A stretch of DNA of 64,000 nt from Trematomus loennbergii (taxonomy: Eukaryota > Chordata > Actinopteri > Perciformes > Nototheniidae): positions 17,994,287 through 18,058,286 of the forward strand of contig JAAOOA010000399.1 of the NCBI GenBank assembly GCA_012861695.1, read 5' to 3'. Every line of letters starts with the position of its first letter. The stretch's first letter is position 1. The translations under genes were made by a program, and so were the position numbers. Below the pieces are notes generated by a model. That model had not been told where the DNA came from, ran no database searches, and was given only the letters and a program-made list of their open reading frames with translations. Positions 1 to 11,568 of the stretch are shown here, piece after piece.

Positions 1-52
1 TCATGTATAAAAGACGTACACAAGTGCATTTTGCATGATAGGTCCCCTTTAA
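1..52. mobile_element. End of a TTAA-flanked MITE, cut by the window edge
   Basis: The first 48 bases nearly match the right end of the complete element at 34,481-34,967. Both contain the string TGCATGATAGGTC, end in CCT and are followed by TTAA (here 49-52). The rest lies outside the window. TTAA target sites are typical of the piggyBac and Kolobok superfamilies. Which of the two applies cannot be told from an end alone. Confidence 0.6.
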
Positions 53-3000
53 CTGAGAATTTCTTATTTTTCACTAAAAGGCTTATATCACAATATATAT
101 TGAAAGGACCCCCCAATATATTCAAATATTCCTTAAAACTGAATTAAAGTACCATTGGCTTCAACAGCAGCCACATACATTTTTAAAGCAGTTACTTCAA
201 AAAACAAAAGAAACAAAAGAGTACGTCTGACTAAATTGTTCTGCTGACTCAACACATTAACTGAGGAAAAGTTTCATCTGCAGGAGAACAAATATTTGAA
301 ATCAATACAGCATTCCTGCGAGCCTTTCTGCATATTTGTATATGTTGAATTGTCGTCTGCTGTCTGTCCTACTTTGCATTCTAGATGAGTGCATTAAAGT
401 ATACCAGAATTCACTTAATAGTTGATCCTCATTTTACTGACAATTCAAACATGTTTTTAATTGTATCTTGATAAAAAAACATGGCAGATGTTAAATGAGC
501 ATGTGCAAAATGGTACTGCGGTAACTACAAACAAAAGCCTCCAGCAACAGGCTTTTATAGCAGCAGCATTAAAGGACAGATGGAATATTTTTCTGATTTA
601 GAACAATATTTTGACTGGATTGGTTGAATCCTTTTTTAATTGTCCTAGTTGATTCAAGCCATAAGAACAAGCTGTCAAACCTCCGGACTACAACAACAGA
701 TGTTGGTTAATGTGTTTTGACAACATAAGTAAAAACACAACACCACTTACTGTGCATTTATTATTCACCGCTGAGGTTGGTCATCCTTTCTTGTCATCAT
801 GTTCACCGTGAAGCTAAAAGCATGCTGCACTTAATACCCTTACCTTATTCCGTAAATAATAATGTTCCTCAAAGTGCGTGAGTGCAGGGAACCAAAGAAG
901 TGAAGCAGATCTTAGCACCTGATAGGACGAAAGCAGAAGCAGGAGGATGGTGAAAAAGTGAGACGCACAAAGAGCAAATAGAGAGAAGAGATGGACCGAT
1001 AAATCATTAGAGGAGCAGAGTGGAGTGACCAGAGAGAAAATAGACTACCAAGAGGAGGGAGACAGAGGCAACATGGACCCATGGACCATACAAAATACTT
1101 TATATATCACTGTGGCCACCTCAACAGAAATACAGCTGTTCACGCTTTTCATTTCTCATATAAAATCGGCTTATATGTTCATGCTGAATTACTTGGAAGT
1201 AGACAAACAGACATCAAGGTGTATCTGAAAATTACATTAAATTGACTCCATCAAGTATTTAGAATGCACCTCATGTTCTTTGGCCCTCCTGGTTTTCTTA
1301 TTAAACTTTTATATTAAAATAGAAACTGATTATTTTAGACCTCTGTCTCTCATTATGGTGTGAGAAATGCCTGCAGTGATGTTCTCTGCTCTTGGCCAAT
1401 GATAAATGAGGAGATAAATGACATGTATTGGGCTCTAATTGCCTTATGGAGTGGAAAAGCTTAATCAATTTAAACCATCTTTATTTTTCTAGTATCCCAT
1501 CAGTTCCACTTACATCTTTGCTCTTATTGCATATTAAATTCATATTTCCCTGACCTATTCAACTGCTTTCCAACTCTCTAAAGCCTGTCTATGGACGCTG
1601 AGCAAGCTTCAGATAGCTGTAAAGCATGATTGGTGGCACAGTTTGATTGAAATCAAGCCCAAAGTGAAGAATAAGAATGCAACATTCCTGATTTGTTGTT
1701 TCACTGCAATATCTTTTAAAAGTACGTTTGCACACCATTAGCGCTATAGAGCAATGTTTTTATTGGTGAGCCCCAGTTTGGTCTTTAATCACCAACGGTT
1801 GCTTCTGTGCTTCTGCTGATATGCAAGTGGCTGTAATGTGCCAAGAAACATAGCAAATAACCTTTTGGGAAGGGAAGAAGAAAAGTGCTGGAAAGTAAAC
1901 AATGATATAACAGCGCAGATGGAGAAAATAAATTGCCGATGTTTTGTGAGAAAGGAAATGCATTCAACATGTTTGTTAGGCCTGCAGGATACAAACAATG
2001 CATTTCAGTAATTAGGTAAAAACGGTATTCCAGAGGGCACCTTTAATAATAAAATGTATTCCTCTTTCAATATGGTAAAAGAAAATAAATCAAGGCAACT
2101 GCACACTTTTTCTCCACTGCATATACCAAATGTATTGTCTCATTTGGTCAAATAAACTGTCACAGCAACCTAAAGTGAGAGCTTTGACAATACATTTGAT
2201 GCATGTAAAATATATAAAATCAAATTGTTTTCATGCAGACTATTTTAAAATGGAGATTTAATATGGGGTTCTTAAAATTCCCTTTCTATGTAAGTCAAGA
2301 TATAAACCTGAACTTTATAACGCTGAGTTTTTATTATGACGTAACTTTATTTCATGTGTTTATTGGTGGATTGCACCTTAACACATAATGAGTCAACATC
2401 TCTGGTTTGTGAGAGTTTGTGTATGGATTTGTGTTTTCCTGGCAAAACATGAACAGCATTGGACCTTTTTTCACCAAATGAACACAGCTGGCTGCACCAC
2501 TCTAGCCATTTGACGCCTGCATTCGGACAATCCATTAACTCCTGATTACAATGGCTTTTGACATAGAGAGATTAAGAGATAATTTGCTATTCATATCTAA
2601 TCACTTCAGAACACATAAGGAATGTACTAGTAATTACTGATATAACAGTAATATAATGAACGCTTTTATATCTGTCCTACGTATTCTCCTTTTGTCTTAC
2701 CTTCATTATTCCTAATCATTGCTATTCTGTTGGAAGGGCCATGTGAAAAGCTGTCCAAAGCACTGAATTACGTAACGTTCTCCACTTGCTCTGGCTCACT
2801 TTTTACTTCATTTCGCTAGCTTTCACACTTGATTTTGATTTCCTCTTGTTTTGAAGAACTGTGATTGCATGGTAGCCTTGATTAGTACTTATCGATGGGT
2901 GGTGCTTTTAATAGCAAAATTACAGGCTTAGGTTATCATAGCTGGATATAGGATACCAAGGAGTGTCTTTAATGAATGTGTGGAGCCAAATGAAATCCAT

Positions 3001-3800
3001 CGAACACGCTGTCAAGTGATAATGATGCCTCGCACCCTGTGGACCAGAGCTGTCTAAAGACCAAGGTCTTTCTGGAAAGAACTGTTCCTACAGTTTACAG
3101 GCTGTGATAATTAACCCACCTACTATAGCTTCCTTATTGATGTTCTGATAGCAGCCTGTCAGAATGGCGGGATACAAAGAGGCTGGACATAACTGTATGA
3201 GATTTATTTTATCTGCAAGGTCTCTGATGTGCTGACAGCAATGTGTGAGTGGCTACTTGCACTTTAATATTCAAAATCACATAATAGTCAGTCCGGACGA
3301 TCTGGTGGGATTACACATGGATATTGCATGGTATTAAAGCAAAGAGCTATGTGCTGGGTGTAAGATGGATGAGGAGGCAAGGCGAGGCAGCACAACCGGG
3401 ACTATTCAAAAGAGAGATGGATCGTGGTAGAGAGCAGGGAACAAACATTCCCCTCCAGCGAGCACACAACTCAGCATCCATCTGCACACCCCTAAGCCTC
3501 CCTCCCATCCATCACTCCCTCACTGCACCTAGCCCTCGTTTTCATCTTACCTCCCGTTACCCCCGTCCCTTTTCTCCCTTACTGGTCTCAGGCACAAGTG
3601 TGGATGGGATTCAGCAGTTTCTTAAGCACACAAGATGTCATTCACCTCAGATGGCAATCCATCTTCTGCTATATCTGCAGGGAGCGTGAACAGAGACGTG
3701 GGCTGGTGGTGGGTGGCTGTGTGGGCGGATGGCAGTTAGCCGTGCATTGTTGACTACATGGTGTGCTTGTGTGTCTTCAACCAGCTTGGCAAGAGTTATG
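53..3800. other. Intergenic, no gene recognised
   Basis: AT-rich DNA with only short open frames, none resembling a known protein and none with convincing splice sites. A CT-rich stretch around 3,480-3,590 opens a 121-codon frame that looks like chance. Conserved non-coding elements could be present but cannot be recognised without an alignment. Confidence 0.5.
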
Positions 3801-3802
3801 AT

Positions 3803-3995
3803 AGGCGTGTGGCGCAGTGGATAGAGCGTTGGTGTTTGGATCAAGGGAGCACAGGTTCAAACCCCACTGCAGTCAGCATGTAGTTGTGTCCCTGGGCAAG
3901 ACACTTCACCCCAAATTGCTCCTGTGGGGATTGCCCACAGTATTGAGTATGTAAGTCGCTTTGGATAAAAGTGTCTTAACAAGTAACATGTAATG
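3803..3995 (+). mobile_element. tRNA-derived SINE, near full length
   Basis: The head carries an A-box-like TGGCGCAGTGGATAGAGCG and a B-box-like GGTTCAAACCC, as in a tRNA promoter. The body continues through GGGCAAGACACTTCACCCC to a tail containing GTAAGTCGCTTTGGATAAAA, a 3' end shared by many fish SINEs and L2-type LINEs. ATGATA occurs just before the head and again after the tail and may be the target-site duplication. A second, damaged copy of the family lies at 15,493-15,670. The family name is not assigned. Confidence 0.75.
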
Positions 3996-6900
3996 ATAAC
4001 ACCTTTTTAAATTGCACAGTGTTAAGTGTTGCTAAGCCTCTCATAAGAAGTAACACATACACCTGTAAGAAACACAATACTATGTTTGTTTCACTTTCAA
4101 ACTGCTTGTCACCTGAAGTTCCTGGAGTTGTCCTGATCAGAAACACATGGGATAGGGTGAGATGCTGTTGCTCACACTGAGCCGGTTGTGTTGTTGGCCT
4201 GTCCAGGCTGGTTTGTTGGGAGCCTGCCAGGGATGCTGCTGCCCAGCTGGTGGCTGCTTGCTGTTTGCTGCTGGATGAATCGAGTGGGAAAATTAAGCCT
4301 TTGATCGATTGTCTCACTGCGGACATTAGGAATACCTCAGACAGCCATGAGTCAGCGTGCTGCATGCGCCATCATCCCGATTTCTGTCGTTTCCCACTTT
4401 TTCTTCTTCACTCACCTGTCTCTCTCATATTGTTTCCCTTTTCTTCCCTAAATGTCAACTCTGGGTGTCTGTCCCATAGAATCAAAGAGCAAAGGCTTTC
4501 TTCTAGTTTCCCCATTTTGTACTGACATTTTAGATTGACCAAAGAAGAGCCGGATAACAATTTTTCCTTGAATAGCCGCCTCAATAAACCACAATACAGT
4601 GCATCTGTAGTTCAATACAATGATGCCCTCTTGTAAACATAGTTCTTGTTATCTGAACAACCAGGCACTGCTTACTACCAGAGCATTTTATTTTTCCAAT
4701 ATAAGAAAAAAAGAAAAAAAAAAGACACTTCTACTTTGGTTATTGTTGTGCTCATGTAAACAGCACTGGCGATCCCAATCCCTGAGGTGGAAGCTAGCTC
4801 AAAGCCTCATGGAAGAGATGGATCATTTCCAACTGCTGAATATAAACCACAGTAGCAGGTATAATGATTGCAAATAAGAAGTCCAGCAAAAAAGGGACAG
4901 ACTAGACTTACTTAGAACAATCCATTGTGCTCTATTAAACAGACTTTTCTGATAACATAAGATAGCTGAAACCTCATCTTATCAAGGTCTGATCTGCTTT
5001 ATGTCATTCTTAAGTGCTCATGCTTCCTTTTCAAGCTATTATACTTATTGTCTAACTTACAGCAATACTAAGGGGGTCACATCATAATAATCACAACATG
5101 ATGATGATTTATAATATGAAGGGATTGTCTAATGTGGGCATAATGTTTATAGAGGGCACAGGCAGTGATTACATTTGAAGAATTGGCATACTGAAGTTCC
5201 ACATGCAGATTGCAGAGGACTGAGGTGAAAATAGGAGCGTGTCCTTAGGGCTCGTGCTGAATCAGCACTTTTAAGGAGCTGGCTGACACCCTGGCATGCA
5301 GTAGCACAACGGACAGTATGACACAAAAGGACAGCTTTATTAAACGTTTTCTGACACATTTCAGAAATCCCTGTGTGTGTTTTGTGTGTGTGTTGTTTAT
5401 CAGACGGATGCATTGGCCTGGAAGTACAGTTGTCATATGAGGTTAATCTTGTGTGAAATAGGTGAAGTGTGCCTCTACCAATTGGCATAGGATCATAGAA
5501 GTGACAAGTGTATTTACAAGTCCATGCTGTTTGTGATTGCCATTTTGTGGGGAACATTATCTGGCTCTGGAAAGCAGGTGTGCAGGTGTATTCAAAAACA
5601 ATCTACAAAAGAGCTTCTTTGAATGAAAATGAGAGCCATTATACATATAATAGTATACTAATTTAGAGAAACACAATGCCTGATTTAACAAGGGACAACG
5701 AATGGTGGCTTGAATTCATCTTGGCTTCCAGCGAGCTGCTGCAGCACTACAGTATGTTGATTTTACCCTTTTGATTTAACTGTTGCAGTATTTTGCTGCA
5801 GTTATCTTGGGAGTCCAGGGCATATCAACTGTATTTCAGCTTTGCTCCTGGACTCTAAAATACACAATGCTGGACTGTGTCCATCCTATTCCTGTGACAT
5901 ATTTTCTGAATGTAGTAATGTTGTGTGTTTGGTTGTTTCACCAATACATACCCTACAATTATGCAAAGTTAATAAAATGCCTTACACTTTATTGTTTTAG
6001 AAACCGTCTGGTCTACTGTTTGTCTTTGATTTGGGAAGAAGTCATTGAGCCTCTGGCAAAAAATGTGATGTCAGGAGAAAAAGCTAAAAAAGGGATAGCT
6101 TAGAGCGTTTGCAAAATTAATTAAGCAAAAAAAATAGAAAAGAGAGAGACTAAACTTCTGAGTCTGACAACAGGATCCTGAGCACTTACCCTCTGAAATT
6201 GTGAACAGGGGCTTGACAACCTGTCATCTACTACCCGGCAACACCTATAATAACTCAGAGAGCAGGCTGCAGGAAGTAGTGCAGACTTGGAAACTGCCAG
6301 TTATTTGTTGTGGTTTTTGGAGAAAGCATAGAACACACCGTGATTGAGATACCAGATTTGATGAAGTCAGATCTGTAGATGTCAGTTTCTTTTTAGTTTT
6401 CAAACTGAACAAATCCGACACAATATTTAGCTTTCAAATGATGCTTTTGATTGATGACTGTGGAGAGGGCGTGTGGGTTTAACCGAACCAATTTAAGACT
6501 CTCTGACTGAATTGATGCCAGCCTCTATGACAATCACTCATAGAACTCAACAGAGCTCAGGCTTTAAAAAAACCTAGCTTCACATATGTTTGTCTTGATG
6601 ATTGCAAAGCTGTCAGACAACTTAAGACTATTTGGATTTGAATGCATGTTTGTTTGGGTCATATATAACATGTTTTGTAGTACATAGTACATACCCTAAG
6701 CTAGCTCTGCCTCTTCCCTTCTGTCTGACTTGTCAATCACACGCTTGATTCATGGGGTGGAAGTTTCACCTTGTTTCAAGCTGTTTTCTGTTGCCACAAT
6801 TCATTCAACAGGTTAAAACAAGCATGCAATCACTAAAATTCCCTTATGGTCTCTCTCGAAAACTAGACCCATGTAACAATGAGATTTCCTGTATAAATAG

Positions 6901-9630
6901 AGTTGACAAACAGAGAATATACTGCAATGAGTTCTCAAGACCAACAAATGTGAACAACTAATCTGCAGCCTCAGATGAACCCATCAAGTATTTACAATTT
7001 TCCCTGAAAGACATCAACACTGATTGTGCTCATTAGAAAAACACCCCAAAGTTCACCACCCTTTCTTCACATTTGAGTTGTCTTCTTCTCTCTCTCCTTG
7101 TTAATACTAGAATATTGTGGCTGTTCCTGCCTGCAGGTTAGAGTCACAGCTGTTCATTCTAAGGGCTTATGACATTTTGTTTTGCCCTGAAACTACATGC
7201 TAACTCAGACTTATTTTTTCTATTGTTTTGTTTGTGGCCCTTTGTTTCTCCAGTTTATCAAACAGTACTGAGTATCTATTATCACAGGACTGATTTTGGC
7301 TCATTGTTTCTCTTAGCCAGAGTAACATAAATGACTCTTGTTGAAAGCGATTCAGCTCTCTTCACCAGTACACAATCATCCCTTGTAATTAAGTGCAGAA
7401 CGGTTAAAAGAAGCGCATGATTACCTGATGTTTGTATGTGACTGATTCAAATCAGTGACTGCAGAATACCATTTCATTTAGTCAGAAAAGTGCCCCTGTT
7501 TTGCTTTCACATCATTTCAAAAATAAGATCAGAGTAGATTTTTGTTGTATATCACTGAATGTTTTAGAATGTTTCTTTTATTGTACTTATGTGTGAGCAC
7601 AATTAGCTTCTTCTCCTGACATTAATTTACTGAAGTGCTTCACACACATGCCACAAACACACTCACATTGGATGAAATACATTGCTTTGTCAATGCAGTA
7701 TTGACATGTGTGTTTGCTGTAAGTGATTGGCTGTCAAACATAGTGTGTCTGCAGGTTTGGTCCTTGATTCTCTGTAGTACCTTCATGTCCGCCATTTTGC
7801 ACAAAGACTGTAAACACAATTGGATATTCTTTTATGAGTCTTTATCTCGGAACACAGGGTGGATTTAGATATGTTTTAACTCCCAATACCATGTCTTTGT
7901 ATAGCCCAATTCTCATTGTTGGTTAAACACTTTTTTGCCTGTTTTTTTTAATACTTAATACTACAAATACTGGAGTAACATTTAAACATACTATATTTGT
8001 TTATTTAAGTCCTGTAGGCCATGATGCTGTGGCCTGTGTAAATTGATTACAACAACTACGACAAACTAATTTGCTCTCAATAAATGTATGCATCACTTAA
8101 AATGAGACCACAGGTAGCCTACCCTTGAGTTGAGGAGATAGGGAGTCTGTTTTTGTGCAGCCTTGCCTCAGGCTTGTTAAATTGGCAGATCGATGATGCT
8201 TTAAATCAATGTTCCAGCAATACCACAAACCCCATGGAACCCATTAGTGAATTAAGATAGACCACTGTTTCACGCTGGGTCCTGTTCTGCCTGCAGGTCC
8301 TTTCCACATGACAAATGGGGGGGGAAACTGTGAAATAAAACAAAGGGAAAAGGGCAAATGAGAGGGTGAGAACAAGCTGTGGGAGAGAAAAGGTTGACAG
8401 GAAAGGCCGAGGTCAACGCTGCCTGTAAGGACACACCTGTAGCTTTTGTTGCAGAGATGAAAAAAAAAAAAATGTTCTCTATCTATAAAGAAAAAGTCTC
8501 ATATCCCACCAACCAATGCTTCATGATTCCTTCTGAAAAGAGCATCCAGTGAGCCCTGAATAACATGCTCTACATGCAAAGTAGTCTGTGTCACCCAATA
8601 AACTGGAAAGGGAACAGAGTAGGAAGAGATGTGAGTGATGTATGAGAGCAGATGAGACAGAGGGGGTGTGGAGAGAGAATGCCAGGGGAGCCGGTCTTTC
8701 TCTGATAGCATTGTTTATGTGCCACTGTCTGTGCATCATTGATCCATTCGTCTTCATTACGTCTCCCTGTGAGAACTATTAACTGCTGCCACCCTCAGTT
8801 GGGGTCCTGCAATGTTGACATGCACTGCACGGCCTCTCTACCAGCCCACAATTGTCCCTGCCACCTCTCCTCTTTGAGATAGACGCTGACAGTTTTATCC
8901 TGATTGTGGGAGAAAAAATTGCATTTATTGAATTAGGACAGGCATTCATTGTCTTCACAAGGTACTTTGTTGATAAAGGATCAGGTACGGGTATCTTACT
9001 ACTATAGACAACGTGTAGTGTGTAACTGCCATCTTAGCGGTACCAGTGTAGTTGGTTTCTATATGTTTCCACATGCCTTATTATGCATGCTTTATTCTGA
9101 CCCATATAATCTATGTTGCATAATAATGAGTCAAACATCCACCCACTCCTTCTCATGAGAAGCATAGTTTCATTTTTCTTTCAGAGTATTTAGCACAGTA
9201 TATGAAATGTAAGCACAGGCAGGAAATAAATCCCTGTTGGTTTGTTAAAATGTGTAGCTAGTTCAGGCCAAATGGTGAGTCCCTGCCTAATGCACTCATA
9301 CTTGGAAATGTCCCCTAAGAGACTTTGTGCTCCAGTTCTTGTCTGAACTGTTAGCATTGTCTATGCAAAGCATGTTGTTGTCGTCTAACTGCCTGAGCCC
9401 AGTGAGACATGGTGGGTCATCAGCAGCAGCTTGAACCCCACGACTCTAATCGCATGCCAAGATCACTTTCACCACGTTGTGTCAACTCATAGCTTCTCTC
9501 CACTTGTGAAATCTCACAAGTTTGACTTGTACTTGCTGTACAGTGTTACTTTTGAGTAAATATGAGACAAGCTGTCTAATAACTGCTTGATATTTCTCTG
9601 TCCTCTGTCTGTCTTTCTACTCCTTTCACA
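3996..9630. other. Intergenic upstream of gpr22, no gene recognised
   Basis: No open frame here resembles a protein I know. Non-coding first exons and the promoter of gpr22 probably lie somewhere in this interval, because a splice-acceptor-like sequence precedes the gpr22 coding exon at 9,630-9,631. I could not place them. Exons of cog5, whose intron hosts GPR22 in mammals, were looked for on the minus strand and not seen. Confidence 0.4.
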
Positions 9631-9631
9631 G

Positions 9632-9755
9632 AATCAACCACAGATCTGGCCATCATCCTCATCACTGTCTCGTTTGAGCCAGAAGAAAAAGAAAGACGAG
9701 CATGGTCTGGTGTGGGGGCCGGTGTTGCTATGCTTGAGGGAGTGCTGTGGCGTCA
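9632..9755 (+). promoter_or_regulatory. gpr22: gpr22 5' leader with acceptor site and two short upstream ORFs
   Basis: A pyrimidine-rich run ending TCCTTTCACAG places a likely splice acceptor at 9,630-9,631, so the leader is probably the start of the last exon, with non-coding exons further upstream. Two ATG codons precede the receptor start. The one at 9,702 is in the receptor frame but stops at 9,735-9,737 after 11 codons. The one at 9,730 is in another frame and runs over the receptor start to a stop at 9,805-9,807. Such upstream ORFs commonly lower translation of the main frame; that effect is inferred here. Confidence 0.45.
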
Positions 9756-11428
9756 ATGGAGACCGAAGGCTATCGTGACCTCCTGGAGACCAGCGATGGT
9801 CAGGGGGTAGGCCTGCTGGATGGAGGAGGTGAGGTGGGGGTGGAGGAGGGCTGGAGCACGCCCTACCCCCTGGGCTTCCAGGTGTCTTTGACCACTGTGC
9901 TGCTGCTGGAGCTGGTGTTGGGCTTCAGCAGCAACCTGACGGTACTTGTGCTCTACTGTGCTCAGTCCAACCTGGTGGATTCAGTCAGCAACCTTGTCAC
10001 AGTCAACCTCCACGTTCTGGACATACTGGTATGTCTGTTGTGTCTGCCACTGACTGTGGCTGTGATCCTGCTACCAGCCAATGAAAGTGGAGTCGGCAGC
10101 CTGGCCACGCTGTGCTGCTTTCACGAAGCCTGTGTCACGTTCACCAGTGTGGCCACAGCAGTCAATGTGCTGGTGATCAGTTTGGACCGATACGACATCT
10201 CAGTGCGTCCAGCCAGTCGCCTGCTGACCCCAAGGCGTGCAGCTCTGCTCCTGGCAGCAGTATGGGCCGTTTCCCTTGCTGTCTTCTTCCTGCCCTTCCT
10301 TGAGGGGAATTTCTTCTCTTCGTTGGTTGAGGACAGTGAGGATGAGGAGCCAAAAGGGCAGAACAATGTCTCTGAGTTCACCACTAGATTGACCAACATG
10401 TTTTCCTCAATCTCTCCTTCCTCCATCTCTCCTTCTTCCATCTCACCTTCCTCCATATCTCCTTCCTCTTTTCCATCAACGCGTCTTCCTCTTCACACCA
10501 CCTGACTGCAGAATGGCAGAATAGGACATTGCTGTGCGTAGGAGGGCAGGGGTATTATACAGGACTGGCTATGTATTACCACTTGTTACTCCAAGTGCCA
10601 TGCTTCTTCATCGCCGTGGCTGTCATGTTATTTACCTACTCAAGGATCCTGCAGGCCCTCAACATTCGCATAGGCTCCCATATGATGAGGGGTAAGCGGG
10701 CAAAAGACTCCACCTGCAGAATACGCTGCAGAAGGCGTAAAAAGAAGGACCTGAGTCTGCCAACCGAGGTAGTGTCCTCCAACCAGAACAAGAACCAAAC
10801 CAATCCAAACACTCCTACACCAACATCGCCCCCGCCACTCCCCTCCATGCCCCAGGGGATTTCTGACAGTGGAGCAACAGTCACTACTGTCAGTACTGCT
10901 GCCACCACCCCCATCGCCACTACACCGGCCAGTCTTGCTTCTCCACCTCCAGCTTCAGCCTCATCCCAGCCCCATGCCAACTCACCACTGCCTGCCTCCA
11001 CCATGGGTGTACAGGCCTCGGTTTCTGCCATCATCGCCTTGAGGCGGGCAGTGCGTAGACACAGGGACCGTCGAGAACGTCAACGTCGCGTCCTTAAAAT
11101 GTCCCTACTCATCATATCCAGCTTCATGGGCTGCTGGGCCCCTCTGTCTGCAGTCAACATCCTGATCCTGTGCATGGGACCCAGCGACAGCCTGGTGCGG
11201 CTGCGCCTCTGCTTCTTGGCGATGGCTTATGGAACCACTATTTTTCATCCTCTGCTCTACGCTTTCACCAGGCAAAAGCTGCGCAAGGCCCTAAAAACAC
11301 GTGTAAAGAAAAGGGTAGTTTCCCTTCTGCAGGTGGACCCGGCTCCCAGCGGGGGGACAGTTATTCACAATTCCTGGGTGGAAGGTGGAGGCCAGAGGAA
11401 GAATCGCAAGCCACGGGGAGGCCAGTGA
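9756..11428 (+). CDS. gpr22: G-protein coupled receptor 22 (orphan class A GPCR), frame broken in extracellular loop 2
   Basis: Orphan rhodopsin-family receptor of the plasma membrane, known mainly from brain and heart and reported to act in cilium formation in zebrafish. The first frame (9,756-10,505) gives TM1 near residues 43-67 with the conserved Asn60, TM2 with LHVLD at 86-90, the TM3 cysteines at 120-121 and LDRYDISV at 143-150. The second frame (open 10,388-11,428) gives the loop-2 cysteine in NRTLLCV, TM5, TM6 with CWAP and TM7 with FHPLLYAF, where GPR22 has His in place of the Asn of NPxxY. It ends with the family tail around VIHNSW. The frames are offset by -1/+2 within a TCC-rich tract at about 10,400-10,480. 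The span would code about 556 residues against 433 in human. The excess lies in loop 2 (Ser-rich) and intracellular loop 3 (Pro/Thr/Ser-rich). The ATG at 9,756 is chosen because the earlier ATGs do not read into the receptor. Identity is firm; which teleost paralogue (a or b), and whether the break is real, are not. Confidence 0.9.
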
Positions 11429-11488
11429 TTGCACTGATCGATGCCTCACAGAGGCAGTGAGGGAATAAGTGTGTGTGTGTGTGTGGTG

Positions 11489-11568
<80 letters not shown>

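Noticed and set aside
3996..9630. Exons of cog5 around gpr22, as in mammals
   Set aside because: I looked for minus-strand exons with coding bias and splice sites and found none convincing. The host-gene arrangement may not hold for this paralogue.
9747..9755. GTG at 9,747 as the start of gpr22
   Set aside because: An ATG lies nine bases downstream in the same frame. Non-ATG initiation is not needed.
10121..11034. Minus-strand frames of 111 and 132 codons
   Set aside because: They lie antisense to gpr22 in its high-GC coding sequence and have no recognisable content.
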